Shown one piece after another: positions 1 through 5,472 of a stretch of DNA of 5,472 bases. The translations under genes were made by a program, and so were the position numbers. The DNA is from Bacteroidetes bacterium UBA4408 (lineage in GTDB: Bacteria; Bacteroidota; Bacteroidia; UBA4408), in contig DGQS01000231.1 in the NCBI GenBank assembly GCA_002389785.1, positions 1-5,472 of the forward strand, written 5' to 3'. Position 1 is the first letter of the stretch. Each line of letters opens with the position of its first letter. The notes beneath the pieces were generated by a model that was not told where the DNA came from, searched no databases, and saw only the letters and a list, made by a program, of their open reading frames with translations.

Positions 1-186
1 TATGTTTCTATTAAGAGTAAATTTCCGATCACACAAGTTCAACTTTTTAATGCCCAAGGCGATTTGATAGATGGTATTCAATCATTCGAAACAATCGATT
101 TTTCTGATATTCCTTCAGGACTTTATTTTATTCAAGCATTTAGCAATACCAAACTGTTTAAGACAAAAATTATTCATCTTAACTAA
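1..186 (+). CDS. C-terminal end of a type IX-secreted protein (sorting domain only)
   Basis: This is the 3' end of a gene that begins before the window; 61 codons in frame 1 are visible before the TAA stop at 184-186. The visible part reads as a beta-rich type A sorting domain of the type IX (Por) secretion system: an alternating strand with QVQLFNAQGDLI, then the typical turn and strand IPSGLYFIQAF, and a final basic strand KLFKTKIIHLN. In this family the domain directs export across the outer membrane and is then removed or used for surface attachment. The usual N-terminal PNP-like motif of the domain lies just outside the window. The function of the missing main part cannot be judged. The stop is only 6 bases before the next start codon, and the next protein carries the same kind of tail, so the two are probably co-transcribed and co-exported. 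Confidence 0.8.
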   Translation, partial: YVSIKSKFPITQVQLFNAQGDLIDGIQSFETIDFSDIPSGLYFIQAFSNTKLFKTKIIHLN

Positions 187-192
187 GCAAAA

Positions 193-1587
193 ATGAACAC
201 AAAAAAGCAACACAAAAAAAAATTTAATGGCCTTGGTGTAACACTTTTAGTAAGTGCTTTTCTTTTTTCAAATTTTATAAGAAGCAATGCTCAAACCAAT
301 CCGGCTATACTAAGTTGGTTGCAAAATACCAGTATAACCGGCAGGCATTATGTCAGCGGAAATTCAACTCCGATAGTCGACGCTGTTTTAGCCAATGTTC
401 AAACAGTTCAATATTCAAGTAATTGGGTTTATGTTAGTACCAAAGGAATTCCTGCTTATGTTACCGGACCATTTTTGGATGGTAATCCATCTATCGCCAG
501 CAATCAAAATGCAATTTTTAAATTTCCATTAAGCCCCACGCAAAATACCGGTACACCAACGAATACTACCGGAGGAAATATCGGTGTTTTTATAAATGGT
601 GTTGCATTGTTTGATTACCGAGATGGAGTATCCTGGAAAAATTCAACCAATGCTTTAGCCGGTGGTCCAATTCCGGGTGGTCCGGGTGACGGTGTTTGGA
701 ACCGCGATGCTGTGGTTGCCGAACGTGGTGGTTTCGATTGTTCAAAAGGTCATCCTGCAATGGGAAATTATCATCATCATCAAAATCCAAGCGCATTTAA
801 ACTCGATTTAAACGTACTTTCAACCATCTGTAATTTGTACGATGCCGATGGATTGTATGCTATTGATAGCACACAACACTCTCCGCTTATTGGATTTGCC
901 TACGACGGATTCCCAATTTACGGTGCTTATGCTTACAAAAATAGCAATGGTACAGGAGGCATTGTTCGTATGAAATCGAGTTATGTGAAACGTAACATTA
1001 CCACACGTACAACTTATGCGAATGGATCAACCGTAACCGCAGGCCCGGCAGTTAGCAGTACTTACCCGCTTGGATATTTTCGAGAAGATTATGAATATTT
1101 ACCTACTACAACAGCAACTCCTGATTTTCTGGATGAACACAACGGACGCTTTTGTGTAACTCCTGAGTATCCTGCCGGCATTTATTGTTATTTTGCAACA
1201 GTTGATTCTTTGTGGAATTCGGCTTATCCATATGCAGTGGGTCCAACATTTTATGGAACAAAAGTAGCTTCAAAGGTAACTTCCATATCTGAGCCGGTTG
1301 CTACTTATCTTCCCACTGCACTAACGGAGGAATATGTAATTTCTTCCATTCAAATTTTTCCTGTTCCGGCAAGTGATTTTATTGCAGTACAGTTAAATCA
1401 TTTGGCAACAAACAATTTGGAAATTGAATTGTATGATGCTACAGCTCGATTAATTCAGCAAATACCGATCTACCAAGGAAGTACCATTGCCTATTTTGAT
1501 ACAAGAAAATTGTATTCAGGCAATTATTTTGTAAAGATGAAAGGAGAAGGTACTGCTGCTTTTAGGAAAGTGTTGATTACAAAATAG
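193..1587 (+). CDS. Secreted YHYH-domain protein with type IX sorting domain
   Basis: A 464-residue exported protein. Residues 1-33 form a signal peptide: a lysine-rich start (KKQHKKK), a hydrophobic stretch (about 13-28) and a likely cut after SNA33. The central part (about 125-345) matches the YHYH family: GVFINGVALFDYRDG (131-145), the signature region GNYHHHQNP (191-199), HSPLIGFAYDGFPIYG (229-244) and NGRFCVTPEYPAGIYCYFAT (317-336). The signature reads YHHH here instead of YHYH. The histidines suggest metal binding, but the family has no firmly established function that I know of. Four cysteines (183, 213, 321, 332) could form disulfides after export. Residues about 385-464 are a type A sorting domain starting at IQIFPVPASD and ending in KVLITK, so the protein should reach the cell surface or medium. 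The start is well placed for the signal peptide; there is no Shine-Dalgarno, only an A-rich leader, as usual in this phylum. It lies 6 bases after the preceding sorting-domain gene. Confidence 0.88.
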   Translation: MNTKKQHKKKFNGLGVTLLVSAFLFSNFIRSNAQTNPAILSWLQNTSITGRHYVSGNSTPIVDAVLANVQTVQYSSNWVYVSTKGIPAYVTGPFLDGNPSIASNQNAIFKFPLSPTQNTGTPTNTTGGNIGVFINGVALFDYRDGVSWKNSTNALAGGPIPGGPGDGVWNRDAVVAERGGFDCSKGHPAMGNYHHHQNPSAFKLDLNVLSTICNLYDADGLYAIDSTQHSPLIGFAYDGFPIYGAYAYKNSNGTGGIVRMKSSYVKRNITTRTTYANGSTVTAGPAVSSTYPLGYFREDYEYLPTTTATPDFLDEHNGRFCVTPEYPAGIYCYFATVDSLWNSAYPYAVGPTFYGTKVASKVTSISEPVATYLPTALTEEYVISSIQIFPVPASDFIAVQLNHLATNNLEIELYDATARLIQQIPIYQGSTIAYFDTRKLYSGNYFVKMKGEGTAAFRKVLITK

Positions 1588-1652
1588 GTTCAACTTTGCC
1601 TGAAATAGTTTTACGTAGAAATTAGTATGCGTGTATTTTTCCATTGGAATTT

Positions 1653-1681
1653 TTGAATTATCCTTCTAATATTTTACTTTC
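1653..1681 (+). promoter_or_regulatory. Candidate Bacteroidota-type promoter for preA
   Basis: TTG at 1653-1655 (within TTTTG) is followed after 18 bases by TTACTTTC at 1674-1681, a partial match to the Bacteroidota -7 element TAnnTTTG (the T and the TTT agree; the A and the final G do not). Transcription would start near 1687, leaving a leader of about 15 bases before the preA start codon. It lies in the only gap of over 100 bases between the secretion genes and preA, where a new promoter is expected. The match is imperfect and AT-rich DNA gives chance hits, so this is a suggestion only. Confidence 0.3.
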
Positions 1682-1701
1682 ACGCTAGTAAACTAAATAT
1701 C

Positions 1702-2970
1702 ATGGCAAATTTACAATCCACATTTCTAGGTATTAAATCACCCAATCCATTTTGGTTGGCAAGCGCTCCTCCAACCGATAAAAAAATAAATGTATTGCGC
1801 GCATTTGAAGCAGGATGGGGTGGGGTAGTATGGAAAACGCTTGGCGATCAAGTTAAAAATGTTTCGTCGCGTTATTCCTCTGTTGATTTTGGAGGACATC
1901 GTGCTATGGGTTTCAATAACATTGAATTAATCAGCGATCGCCCGCTCGAATTAAATTTGCGAGAAATTCGCGAAGTGATGAAAGAGTTTCCCGATAGGGC
2001 AATGATTGTTTCACTCATGGCAAACAATACCAAAGAGAGCTGGCGCGAGTTAATTAAAAAAGTGCAAGATACCGGTTGTCATGGCTTAGAATTAAATTTT
2101 GGTTGTCCGCATGGCATGGTCGAAAGAGGCATGGGTGCTGTGGTTGGACAAGATCCAATGATTGCAAAAATGGTGGTAGAATGGGTAATGGAGTACGCTG
2201 AAATTCCGGTGATTACTAAATTAACTCCCAACGTTCACTCAGTTGTTCCTGCAGGTGAAGCAGTAATTGAAGCCGGAACCAATGGCTTATCCTTAATCAA
2301 TACTATACAATCAATAACCGGTGTCGACCTCGATACTTTTGTACCGAATCCGAATGTGGGCGGTATGAGTGTATATGGCGGATATTGTGGTCCTGCCGTA
2401 AAACCTATTGCTCTTAAGTTTTTAACCTCACTGGGCAGAAACGAAAAAACATCACACACTCCCATCTCAGGTATTGGAGGAATCAGCACTTGGAAAGATG
2501 CTGCCGAGTTTATGTTGCTGGGTGCAAGTAATGTTCAAGTTTGCACTGCTGCAATGAAGCACGGATTTAGAATTGTAACCGACATGTGCGAAGGATTGAG
2601 CAATTGGATGGATGAAAAGGGATTTAAGACCATCGACGATTTTGTAGGATTATCAATCAAGAAAATTACTCATTGGGAAGAGCTCGATATTAACTTTCAT
2701 ATTACCGCCCATATAAACGAAGAAAAGTGCATTCACTGCGGACTTTGTTACATTGCTTGTGAAGATACATCGCATCAGGCTATTGATATTCGAAAAGGAA
2801 TGCCTTACAACACTTACACTATTAAAGAAGAAGAATGTGTTGGATGTAACTTATGTAAAATTATGTGCCCGGTAGATGATTGTATCACGATGGTTGAAAA
2901 CAGAAAAGGTCCTGAATACCTCAATTGGAAGGAATTTCAAAAAAGAGGTCTGCCTTTGAATGACCATTAA
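1702..2970 (+). CDS. preA: NAD-dependent dihydropyrimidine dehydrogenase, catalytic subunit PreA
   Basis: A 422-residue cytoplasmic flavo-iron-sulfur protein. In the family, PreA with PreT interconverts uracil/thymine and the 5,6-dihydropyrimidines, the first step of reductive pyrimidine breakdown; PreT handles NAD(H). Residues about 1-320 form the FMN-binding TIM barrel shared with dihydroorotate dehydrogenase. Pyrimidine-contacting residues known from mammalian dihydropyrimidine dehydrogenase are all visible: NIELI (73-77), LNFGCPHGM (131-139) with Asn132 and the catalytic Cys135, and NT at 200-201. ITKLTPN (171-177) and ISGIGGI (255-261) fit the flavin site. Two C-terminal 4Fe-4S motifs follow: CxxCxxCxxxC at 343-353 and CxxCxxCxxxCP at 379-390. 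The length is close to the roughly 410 residues of the E. coli protein. The start is supported by the early conserved FLGIKSPNPFWLASAPPT segment. No preT, hydantoinase or beta-ureidopropionase gene is in view. A lone dihydroorotate dehydrogenase is unlikely, given the paired ferredoxin motifs at the C-terminus and the pyrimidine-site residues. Confidence 0.93.
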   Translation: MANLQSTFLGIKSPNPFWLASAPPTDKKINVLRAFEAGWGGVVWKTLGDQVKNVSSRYSSVDFGGHRAMGFNNIELISDRPLELNLREIREVMKEFPDRAMIVSLMANNTKESWRELIKKVQDTGCHGLELNFGCPHGMVERGMGAVVGQDPMIAKMVVEWVMEYAEIPVITKLTPNVHSVVPAGEAVIEAGTNGLSLINTIQSITGVDLDTFVPNPNVGGMSVYGGYCGPAVKPIALKFLTSLGRNEKTSHTPISGIGGISTWKDAAEFMLLGASNVQVCTAAMKHGFRIVTDMCEGLSNWMDEKGFKTIDDFVGLSIKKITHWEELDINFHITAHINEEKCIHCGLCYIACEDTSHQAIDIRKGMPYNTYTIKEEECVGCNLCKIMCPVDDCITMVENRKGPEYLNWKEFQKRGLPLNDH

Positions 2971-2979
2971 GATTGGGCA

Positions 2980-3010
2980 TTGGCGCGGGTGACTGATGTA
3001 AATTAGTTTG
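2980..3010 (+). promoter_or_regulatory. Candidate Bacteroidota-type promoter for the hmgA-prx-hpd cluster
   Basis: TTG at 2980-2982 is followed after 20 bases by TTAGTTTG at 3003-3010, which agrees with the -7 pattern TAnnTTTG at five of its six fixed positions. It lies just after the preA stop, in the 103-base gap before hmgA, and would give a leader of about 55-60 bases. The spacing suits the sigma-A type of this phylum. I see no clear operator palindrome beside it. Read-through from preA remains possible, because the gap contains no strong terminator. Confidence 0.33.
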
Positions 3011-3073
3011 TTGCTGATTAAAATCATTTTTTAACCTGCCAATCCTGGCGTCCTTTGAAAAAAATTTCAAGAG

Positions 3074-4252
3074 ATGCCTTTTTATCATAGAGCCGGAAAA
3101 ATTCCGGCAAAGCGACACGTAGTTTTTCGCCAATCAAACGGTAAACTTTATCAAGAAGAATTAGTAGCCTCACAAGGCTTTAGTGGCATGAGTTCGCTTG
3201 TGTACCACTTGTACCCGCCTACGCAAGTAAAACAAGTAGGAACACCGTATAGCGTGAAACCTAAAATAGCTGTAGAAACTAACATGCGCAATGTAAGTTT
3301 CAATGGCTTTGAAATTCCTGCTGAATCAGATTATATTAAAAGCAGAAAAACCTTATTTGTAAATAACGATATGCAAATTGGTTTAGCTGCACCAAGTAAA
3401 TCGACTTCCTATTTTTATAAGAATGCTGAAGCCGATGAATTGCTTTTTATTCATAAAGGTGAAGGAACCTTGCATACCATGTTTGGATCTATACCATTTG
3501 AATATGGCGATTATATTGTTATTCCTAAAGGAACTGTGTATAAACTGGAGTTAAGCACCAGCGATAACCGCTTTTTGTTTATCGAATCTTTCAGTGCTAT
3601 ACAAACACCCAAACGTTATAGAAATGAATTTGGTCAATTGCTCGAACATTCGCCTTTTTGTGAACGCGATATAAAAGTTCCTGAAAATTTAGTGACTTAT
3701 GATGAGCTTGGAGCCTTTGATTTACGCATCAAGAAGCAAGGAACTATTTTTCCTTACATCTACGAAAATCATCCTTTTGATGTGGTAGGGTGGGACGGAT
3801 ACGAGTTCCCTTATGCTTTCAACATTAAAAATTTTGAGCCGATTACCGGTCGCATTCACATGCCACCACCTATTCACCAGAATTTTGAAGGACGAAATTT
3901 TGTAGTCTGTTCATTTGTTCCCCGATTGTACGATTATCATCCTGAAGCAATTCCTGCACCTTACCATCACAGCAATGTTGATTCAGATGAAATATTGTAT
4001 TACGTTGAAGGTGATTTTATGAGCCGCAACAATATTCAACGCGGACAAATAACCTTGCATCCTTCAGGCATTCCACACGGACCGCATCCGGGAGCCATTG
4101 AGCGCAGTATCGGAAAAAAAGAAACCAACGAAATGGCCGTAATGATTGATCCTTTTAATCCGGTAATGCTTACCGAAGATGCCATGAATATTAATATTAA
4201 AGAGTATTACCAATCTTGGTCGTCAACAACAAAAAATGCAGTAACAGTTTAA
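3074..4252 (+). CDS. hmgA: Homogentisate 1,2-dioxygenase
   Basis: A 392-residue cytoplasmic non-heme Fe(II) enzyme that opens the ring of homogentisate with O2 to give 4-maleylacetoacetate, the central step of tyrosine and phenylalanine breakdown. It is a double cupin. The N-terminal barrel shows GEGTLHTMFGSIPFEYGD and VIPKGT (129-154). The linker has the family block HPFDVVGWDGYEFPYAFN (233-250) with NFEPITGR. The catalytic barrel has IHMPPPIHQNFEG (261-273), FVVCSFVPR, PYHHSNVDSDEILYYVEG (296-313) and IPHGPHPG (333-340). By alignment with the human enzyme I place the iron ligands at His299 (or His298), Glu306 and His335, and the substrate-activating histidine at His262. It belongs to the shorter bacterial type (about 390 residues against 445 in human). 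The start is supported by the conserved opening MPFYHRAGKIPAKRH. It is followed after 10 bases by a peroxiredoxin and then by hpd, which makes its substrate. Confidence 0.94.
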   Translation: MPFYHRAGKIPAKRHVVFRQSNGKLYQEELVASQGFSGMSSLVYHLYPPTQVKQVGTPYSVKPKIAVETNMRNVSFNGFEIPAESDYIKSRKTLFVNNDMQIGLAAPSKSTSYFYKNAEADELLFIHKGEGTLHTMFGSIPFEYGDYIVIPKGTVYKLELSTSDNRFLFIESFSAIQTPKRYRNEFGQLLEHSPFCERDIKVPENLVTYDELGAFDLRIKKQGTIFPYIYENHPFDVVGWDGYEFPYAFNIKNFEPITGRIHMPPPIHQNFEGRNFVVCSFVPRLYDYHPEAIPAPYHHSNVDSDEILYYVEGDFMSRNNIQRGQITLHPSGIPHGPHPGAIERSIGKKETNEMAVMIDPFNPVMLTEDAMNINIKEYYQSWSSTTKNAVTV

Positions 4253-4262
4253 ATCTAACTAA

Positions 4263-4904
4263 ATGAAAAATATACTTGGAAAAGCAGCTCCTAAATTTGT
4301 TGAAGCAGCTGTAGTTAATGGAAGTGATTTTGTGGAAGAATTTTCTTTGCAACAATTTATTGGGAAAAAGAATGTAGTGTTTTTCTTTTATCCGATGGAT
4401 TTTACCTTTGTTTGCCCAACTGAATTGCTGGCATTTCAAAGGCATTTGAGCGATTTTAAAAAGCGTGATACCGAGGTTGTGGCTTGCTCAATTGATTCAA
4501 AATACGCTCACTGGGCTTGGTTATCGACCGAACAAAGCAAGGGTGGAATTAAAGGTGTAACCTATCCTTTGGTTGCCGATGTTTCTAAAACAATTGCAAT
4601 GAAGTTTGGTGTACTTGCAGGAGAGTATTCATTAAATGCTGAAAACGAACTTGAATTCAAAGGAAATCCTGTAGCATACCGTGGTTTGTTTTTAATTGAT
4701 AAGAAAGGCATAATTCGTCATCAGGTGATCAATGATTTGCCTTTGGGCAGAAGTGTTGCTGAAGCATTACGCATGGTGGATGCCTTAAACTTTTTTGAAG
4801 AAAACGGCGAGGTTTGTCCTGCCGATTGGGAAAGTGGTAAAAAGGGATTACACGAAACAGCGGCAAGTGTAGCCAATTATTTAACCTTAGCAAATTCTAA
4901 TTAA
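4263..4904 (+). CDS. Typical 2-Cys peroxiredoxin (AhpC/Prx1 type)
   Basis: A 213-residue thioredoxin-fold peroxidase, cytoplasmic since no signal peptide is present, that reduces hydrogen peroxide and organic or sulfur hydroperoxides using thiol reductants. The active site is FYPMDFTFVCPTE (42-54): Pro44, Thr48 and the peroxidatic Cys51, completed by Arg140 in AYRGLFLID (138-146). The resolving cysteine is Cys185 in EVCPADW (183-189), so this is a 2-Cys enzyme that forms an intersubunit disulfide. The segment normally read as GGLG in over-oxidation-sensitive members is GGIKG (94-98), and the C-terminal tail has NYL (205-207) rather than YF, hinting at a more robust enzyme; that is inference. 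It lies 10 bases after hmgA and 12 before hpd, so it is very probably part of their transcript. The electron donor (AhpF, thioredoxin or other) cannot be read from the window. The start follows an A-rich leader and gives a normal N-terminus, LGKAAPKFVEAAV. Confidence 0.93.
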   Translation: MKNILGKAAPKFVEAAVVNGSDFVEEFSLQQFIGKKNVVFFFYPMDFTFVCPTELLAFQRHLSDFKKRDTEVVACSIDSKYAHWAWLSTEQSKGGIKGVTYPLVADVSKTIAMKFGVLAGEYSLNAENELEFKGNPVAYRGLFLIDKKGIIRHQVINDLPLGRSVAEALRMVDALNFFEENGEVCPADWESGKKGLHETAASVANYLTLANSN

Positions 4905-4916
4905 GCACCTAAAAAA

Positions 4917-5472
4917 ATGGAAACAAAAGATTTAACAGCAGTAAAGAATTTTGATTACAGCGAAACACAAAAAATATTTGACAAAGCACAAGATTTTTTG
5001 CCCATCAACGGAACCGATTATGTTGAATTGTATGTGGGGAATGCCAAGCAAGCTGCTCATTTCTACAAAACAGCATTTGGCTTTCAAGACTTGGCTTATG
5101 CAGGTTTGGAAACAGGATTGCGCGACCGCACTTCCTATGTGCTTCAGCAAGGAAAAATAAAATTGGTGCTTACAACTCCCCTCGATAATGCCGGAGAAAT
5201 TTCACAGCATTTGCAAAAACATGGCGATGGAGTTAAGGTGATTGCTTTATGGGTAAACGATGCTTACGATGCTTATGAACAAACGGTTTCACGCGGTGCT
5301 ATTCCGTATTTACTTCCCAAAACCATCGAAGACAAGCACGGTATTATTCGCCAATCGGGAATTCATACTTATGGTGAAACGGTGCATATTTTTATTGAAC
5401 GAAAAACTTATAAAGGAATATTCCTTCCCGGTTATGAAAAGCTGGAAACCACCTATCATCCGACTTCTACAG
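4917..5472 (+). CDS. hpd: 4-hydroxyphenylpyruvate dioxygenase, N-terminal half (runs off the window)
   Basis: The first 185 codons of a gene that continues past the right edge; the family is usually about 350-400 residues. The enzyme is Fe(II)-dependent and converts 4-hydroxyphenylpyruvate and O2 into homogentisate and CO2, feeding the dioxygenase encoded two genes upstream. What is visible is a short N-terminal extension, then the first vicinal-oxygen-chelate domain: FLPINGTDYVELYVGNAKQ (27-45), AAHFYKTAFGF (46-56), the family block TGLRDRTSYVLQQGKIKLVLT (66-86, with RDRTSY), and HGDGVKVIALWVNDA (102-116). HGIIRQSGIHTYGETVHIFIER (141-162) and YKGIFLPGY (165-173) then lead to the second domain. 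The three iron ligands belong to that second domain, which begins just beyond the last base, so catalytic competence cannot be checked here. The ATG at 4917 follows a run of A residues with no Shine-Dalgarno, 12 bases after the peroxiredoxin stop. Confidence 0.93.
   Translation, partial: METKDLTAVKNFDYSETQKIFDKAQDFLPINGTDYVELYVGNAKQAAHFYKTAFGFQDLAYAGLETGLRDRTSYVLQQGKIKLVLTTPLDNAGEISQHLQKHGDGVKVIALWVNDAYDAYEQTVSRGAIPYLLPKTIEDKHGIIRQSGIHTYGETVHIFIERKTYKGIFLPGYEKLETTYHPTST

Noticed and set aside
590..796. Minus-strand ORF rich in Asp and His opposite the YHYH gene
   Set aside because: Its composition is the complement of the His/Asn/Gly-rich coding strand; the + strand frame has a full family match here, so this is a shadow.
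1573..1598. Alternative promoter TTG (1573-1575) plus CAACTTTG (1591-1598) upstream of preA
   Set aside because: The -7 element is a good match, but the spacing is only 15 bases and the TTG lies inside the preceding gene. The candidate at 1653-1681 has better spacing and lies nearer to preA, though this one is not excluded.
1613..1640. Imperfect stem ACGTA/TA-tg-CGT before a T run, downstream of the YHYH gene
   Set aside because: Five pairs with a two-base bulge, and the T run is interrupted; too weak to call a terminator.
2235..2489. Minus-strand ORF of 84 codons inside preA
   Set aside because: It lies wholly within conserved preA barrel sequence; no independent evidence of coding.
3015..3034. 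Possible intrinsic terminator: TGAT-TAAA-ATCA followed by six T residues after preA
   Set aside because: The stem is only 4 bp (or 6 A-T pairs in another register), with no GC-rich part. In AT-rich DNA this is expected by chance, so I did not list it as a terminator.
3050..3057. GTCCTTTG as a -7 element close to hmgA
   Set aside because: Only the TTTG part fits and there is no TTG at a suitable distance upstream.
4932..5160. ORFs of about 70 codons on both strands overlapping the hpd start
   Set aside because: Both overlap clear hpd coding sequence with recognisable family blocks, and neither shows a domain.

Overview
The window looks like AT-rich chromosomal DNA from a member of the Bacteroidota. 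Three things support this. Two adjacent genes encode proteins ending in type IX secretion (Por) C-terminal sorting domains, a system essentially limited to this phylum. None of the start codons has a Shine-Dalgarno sequence; each follows an A-rich stretch instead. The upstream regions contain loose matches to the Bacteroidota promoter pattern (TTG, about 19 bases, TAnnTTTG). The genus cannot be told from the sequence. All six genes lie on the + strand.

Region 1 (1-1587) is a two-gene secretion unit. It holds the last 61 codons of a protein ending in a type IX sorting domain. Six bases later comes a complete secreted YHYH-domain protein with its own signal peptide and sorting domain. Region 2 (1702-2970) is a stand-alone preA gene, the FMN and iron-sulfur catalytic subunit of a bacterial dihydropyrimidine dehydrogenase; its usual partner preT is not in view. 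Region 3 (3074-5472, continuing past the edge) is a tight cluster: homogentisate 1,2-dioxygenase (hmgA), a 2-Cys peroxiredoxin, and the first half of 4-hydroxyphenylpyruvate dioxygenase (hpd). The gaps are only 10 and 12 bases, so the three are probably one transcript.

Functionally, hpd turns 4-hydroxyphenylpyruvate (from tyrosine) into homogentisate, and hmgA opens the ring of homogentisate to maleylacetoacetate. Both are iron- and O2-dependent. A peroxide-reducing enzyme sits between them, which suggests, but does not prove, protection against oxidative by-products of homogentisate. PreA would feed reductive uracil/thymine breakdown, so the right-hand half of the window has a catabolic character.

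No gap between genes exceeds about 115 bases. I see no tRNA, rRNA, CRISPR array, insertion sequence, attachment site or origin. This is mostly an ordinary metabolic region. I found no convincing new system; the most noteworthy points are the peroxiredoxin inside the homogentisate operon, the preA without preT, and the secreted YHYH protein of unknown function.
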